DNA from: Opisthorchis felineus
Taxonomy: Eukaryota > Platyhelminthes > Trematoda > Opisthorchiida > Opisthorchiidae
Reading direction: 5' to 3'
Length of the DNA stretch: 64,000 bases
Assembly (NCBI GenBank): GCA_004794785.1
Contig: SJOL01008988.1
Span: 532,963-596,962 of the forward strand
The translations under genes were made by a program, and so were the position numbers. The notes below the pieces were generated by a model. The model was given only the letters and a program-made list of their open reading frames with translations. It did no database searches and was not told the origin of the DNA. Shown here in pieces: positions 61,040 to 64,000 of this stretch. Each line of letters starts with the position of its first letter. Position 1 is the stretch's first letter.

Positions 61040-62200
61040 TTTGTCTTTAATTTGATCTGTTCTACAGGGCATTTTCATCCCACTTTTATCACGGTCCTTG
61101 GGTCCTGGGCTTCTCCCTTTCATTTTATTTTCATCAAACTCTGGTACTCACGGCGCCGATACCATATCATAGCGTTTCGTTCCTTTCCCCGTCCGCTTAT
61201 CAGTTTGCATGTTTCGTACAACGCTTCAACTTTTCGAAGGTGTACTTACTAAATCGGGTCTCTTCAGGCAGTAACAAAGACCTGCGCTATACTCGATCAC
61301 TATTTCCTAAATTACGATTGTTTTTGCCAACGCTTTTGTCGGTCATTCGGTGTTTGAGCATTGAAAACCTCATTTTGTCATCACCCACTTCCGTATCCCC
61401 TTTGGTGTATGACTTCTTCGTGGTCTGGATTTGTTTCCATATATTATAACCTGGAGATAGCGAAGCGAATATGGTTGAGAGGAACAGATCATCAGTACTG
61501 TGGGCCGAACATCTTTTACGCATGTATGTGGGTTATTCGTTTTATACAGTGAATAAGATTCTTTTCAACTGGACTCACTTTCTTGACTCATGGGAGTATA
61601 CTTCACCTTGAATGGTACGCTTGAGGAGTTCCAGCGCTTGGTGAATAGTATTCATCACGCATGCTTAGGGGAATATAATGGCAATCTACTTCCTCGTTCT
61701 CCACTTTTCCGGTCTCAATAGCCATCTGTGTTCAGAAAAGTCACGCATGGATTGCTTGGGACGCAGCTGTTGAACGATACAGGTTTGCCATTCAACTGAA
61801 TAATCTGTCAAAGCTAAGATCCACTGTTTCGTTCTGCAAATGAAGTTACTTCATACTGAAGTGCCAGTAGGCACTGCACAGCTGCGTTTCGCTATTGGCA
61901 GTCACATCCCGCAGATCTCTAGATCGAATAGAACTTATGACGTTCCGGTTAGTGGTTGATTCGCAGTGCGCTCAACGTGCATGTTCAATCAGTATCCTCC
62001 ATTCATCTAGTTCACATCACAGAATACGTGTGTATCGCCTCTTTAATTGACGACTTCTCACGTGGAAGTGCCACGACTCATGGTAAAAGACTTAGTCGAA
62101 CGGCTCTACGAACCCCGGGACGGTAGATACCTGTGTATGTCATGATAAGATACTCAACCAGTATATCAAATTTATATGAACCTAGGCATGGATCATGAGC
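61040..62200. other. Downstream of VKR: probable 3' UTR then unassigned DNA
   Basis: No canonical polyadenylation signal near the stop and no repeat recognised. Overlapping ORFs at 61240-61552 on both strands have no motif. Confidence 0.35.
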
Positions 62201-62204
62201 GTGA

Positions 62205-63700
62205 TTAAATAAGGTCACGGTTACAAATGTAGAAGGGGAAGGCAAAGGGTAGACAGGTCATTAGGTCACGGAGTAACATTAATGATGTCAGGGACAGACA
62301 ACAGAAGTTCAAACGTAACACAGTTCTTTTGAATACAAAGATCTGGGTTACATAGTCAAATTCTGACGGCAGTCTGAATCGTACTATCCGTGACCAGTTC
62401 AGGGGCACCCGGGATAGGAAGGCCTGTTTCTTGTCTGTGTGACGGTTAAATGTATCGCGATTACACCCGAGTATGAATTCTTCCACCGGCCACCTAGAGA
62501 AACGCGATTGTGTCGGACAAACGCCTTGTCGCACGACCAAAATGCGATGCTCCACACGAGCACGGAAAAGAGTATGCTGGTGGTACACTTTGGCCATTTG
62601 CCCTTCAGTCAATCCTGATGACACGGCTAGAACTGAAACTCAAATGCAGGTTAGTGGCCATGTACGTCATGTCAACACGACGCCTAACTCTCTTGGTAAT
62701 TAAATCTACAGATGAATCGTTTTTTGAACGGGGCACCAGTATGGACACAATTTCCTGACAACGTGCTATCGAGCACTCTTTTTCACACTGCATGCTGTCT
62801 CAGTCAAGCATCTGATTAGATTTCGCTTGTGTTGTCGCCGTACAAGAGTACCAAAGTGAACACACCGCCCCGTCCAAGTTTGTTCCCTATATTGTCCCAT
62901 CGGTCCTCAGCATAGCAACGCCAAGAAGATTTAGCTGGTTGTTATGTGGGGAGTAAACTTTATATTAGGGTGAACTGAGTTGAGTTGGTTTAGGACTTCG
63001 GTTAGATTGATATCATCGTTTGCCAGCACACATATACTGTCTATGTGTAGCGACCAATAAAGTTGAATTGCCCGATAATCGTGTTCAGCTGTTGAGCTTG
63101 CCAAAAGCGGACCCCATTACAGCTACTTCTTTTCGACGGTAGATTCCACTATTGAAACTAAACGGAACGCTACGTGTACATACTAGCGATAGTTCCTTCT
63201 AACCTGATGTAGGGATATCTCTTTCGTTCATCTGTACCACAAACATGGCCTATTGTCTCGTTGAGCGGTACGTTGGTAAATAGTGACACGGAGTCATGTG
63301 TGGTGCTTATCAATCTTTAGCTTCCTAATCTTACTGACTAACTGAAATGTATCTTTGAGACCATATGTTGACATTTTCTCATGGCCGGTTCTAGCAAGCC
63401 ATTTGTCCAGGGTTGTTGGACCTGTCAAGAATGGGCCCGCAGGTTTATGTATTTTGAGAAGGCCGTATAATCGAGGAATTAGCTCTACTGCTTGCCTTCT
63501 GACGTGTAGTATCCAGCCTTAACGAGGAATAATTGCGCAGGTACTCTTCCGGGTTGGCAGGGAGCTTCGTGCACAGTGTCAGAGGGTTGTTCCGGTTGGC
63601 AAGTTTCTCCTCTCTGACGTCAGTTCACTTGAAGTCGGGATACAGAGATAGTTCCAGCACACAAATACTCCCTTGAATAGTGTCACCTTCGTTTTGTGCA
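62205..63700 (-). pseudogene. Penelope-like element: reverse transcriptase and endonuclease remnants
   Basis: Reading down the minus strand from about 63560: the PLE signature PRLYGLLKIHKPAGPF, then LDKWLARTG, TYGLKDTFQLVSKIRKLKID and (after a frameshift) FTNVPLNETIG, all typical of PLE RT. Further down, near 62600, AYSFPCSCGASHFGRATRRL corresponds to the Cys-rich GIY-YIG start. Multiple stops and frameshifts. Distinct from the PLE lineage at 25-27 kb. The region 63560-64000 probably holds its more decayed N-terminal part. Confidence 0.75.
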
Positions 63701-64000
63701 TGGCGAGTGAGTCTAGTACCCGTCGGGTAGATTCTATTTCTGCGTACTATCCGTCGAAAATTCTCATGAGAGTATGCATGAAAGAATCACGGAAAAGCCC
63801 AGCGGGCAGCCGCGTTATAAAACCTCCCCGTGTCCGAATGTCAGGACCTCAATAATTACATTAAAGTCATCAGTGCCAACCGAACTGAGGTCAGGGAGAA
63901 GAGACTTGTCAGCCAGCACAACCCTCTGTCACCGTGCACAAAGTTCCCTGCCAATCCAGAAAGGTATTTGCATACCAATTACTATTTAAGGCGGTATACT

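Noticed and set aside
1..64000. CRISPR arrays, bacterial operons, ribosome binding sites
   Set aside because: Sequence is eukaryotic with introns and retroelements; no regularly spaced short repeats were seen.

Overview
The window is eukaryotic nuclear DNA and most likely comes from a parasitic flatworm (Neodermata). Three things point there. It holds one long gene split into exons with canonical GT-AG borders, and that gene is a Venus kinase receptor (VKR), an invertebrate receptor family best known from schistosomes. The introns are filled with flatworm-type retroelements: RTE/CR1-like LINEs, Penelope-like elements (PLEs), Ty3/gypsy and BEL/Pao LTR elements, and tRNA-derived SINEs. Several repeats carry hammerhead ribozyme cores, one family closely resembling the Schistosoma Sm-alpha core. 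I cannot decide between a large-genome cestode and a trematode. Most six-frame ORFs in the window are non-coding.

Layout. 1-1690 holds a decayed BEL/Pao gag on the minus strand. About 1.7-12.3 kb has nothing I can assign. 12.3-17.1 kb has an unclassified repeat and LINE/SINE debris. The VKR gene runs on the plus strand from its signal-peptide ATG at 17120 to a stop at 61039. I place 15 coding exons: 17120-17207, 17254-17467, 29244-29664, 30915-31089, 35146-35310, 39116-39269, 45038-45200, 45717-46994, 47066-about 47246, 47797-48110, 48580-48803, 50733-50952, 52121-52280, 56267-56862 and 60715-61039. Phases agree at every junction except around exon 9. The product would be about 1558 residues: signal peptide, Venus flytrap (VFT) ectodomain, one transmembrane helix, insulin-receptor-like tyrosine kinase, and a Ser-rich C-terminal tail of about 320 residues. 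Exon 9 (juxtamembrane) shows an apparent 1-nt frameshift and no good donor site. It is the one place where the gene looks broken or mis-assembled.

Intron content. SINE family 1 (tRNA head, about 185 bp) has about 17 copies on both strands; the copy at 41516-41705 has a perfect 13-bp target-site duplication. SINE family 2 joins a tRNA-like head to an Sm-alpha-like hammerhead core and occurs in inverted pairs at 34.0-34.26 and 53.6-54.0 kb. A hairpin-tailed LINE has copies at 17.7, 36.2-36.8, 37.7-38.3, 54.1-54.5, 54.9-55.2 and 57.4-57.9 kb, nearly all antisense to the gene. A second LINE supplies endonuclease and reverse-transcriptase fragments at 14.9-15.3, 20.6-22.6 and 27.5-28.9 kb. PLE remnants with GIY-YIG domains lie at 25.1-26.9 and 62.2-63.6 kb.

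The most interesting signal is a complete-looking hammerhead ribozyme at 59982-60024. It lies in sense orientation inside the last VKR intron, so it could cut the receptor pre-mRNA. A second near-complete one is at 26803-26850 in intron 2, also in sense. At least six degenerate relatives are scattered through the other introns.
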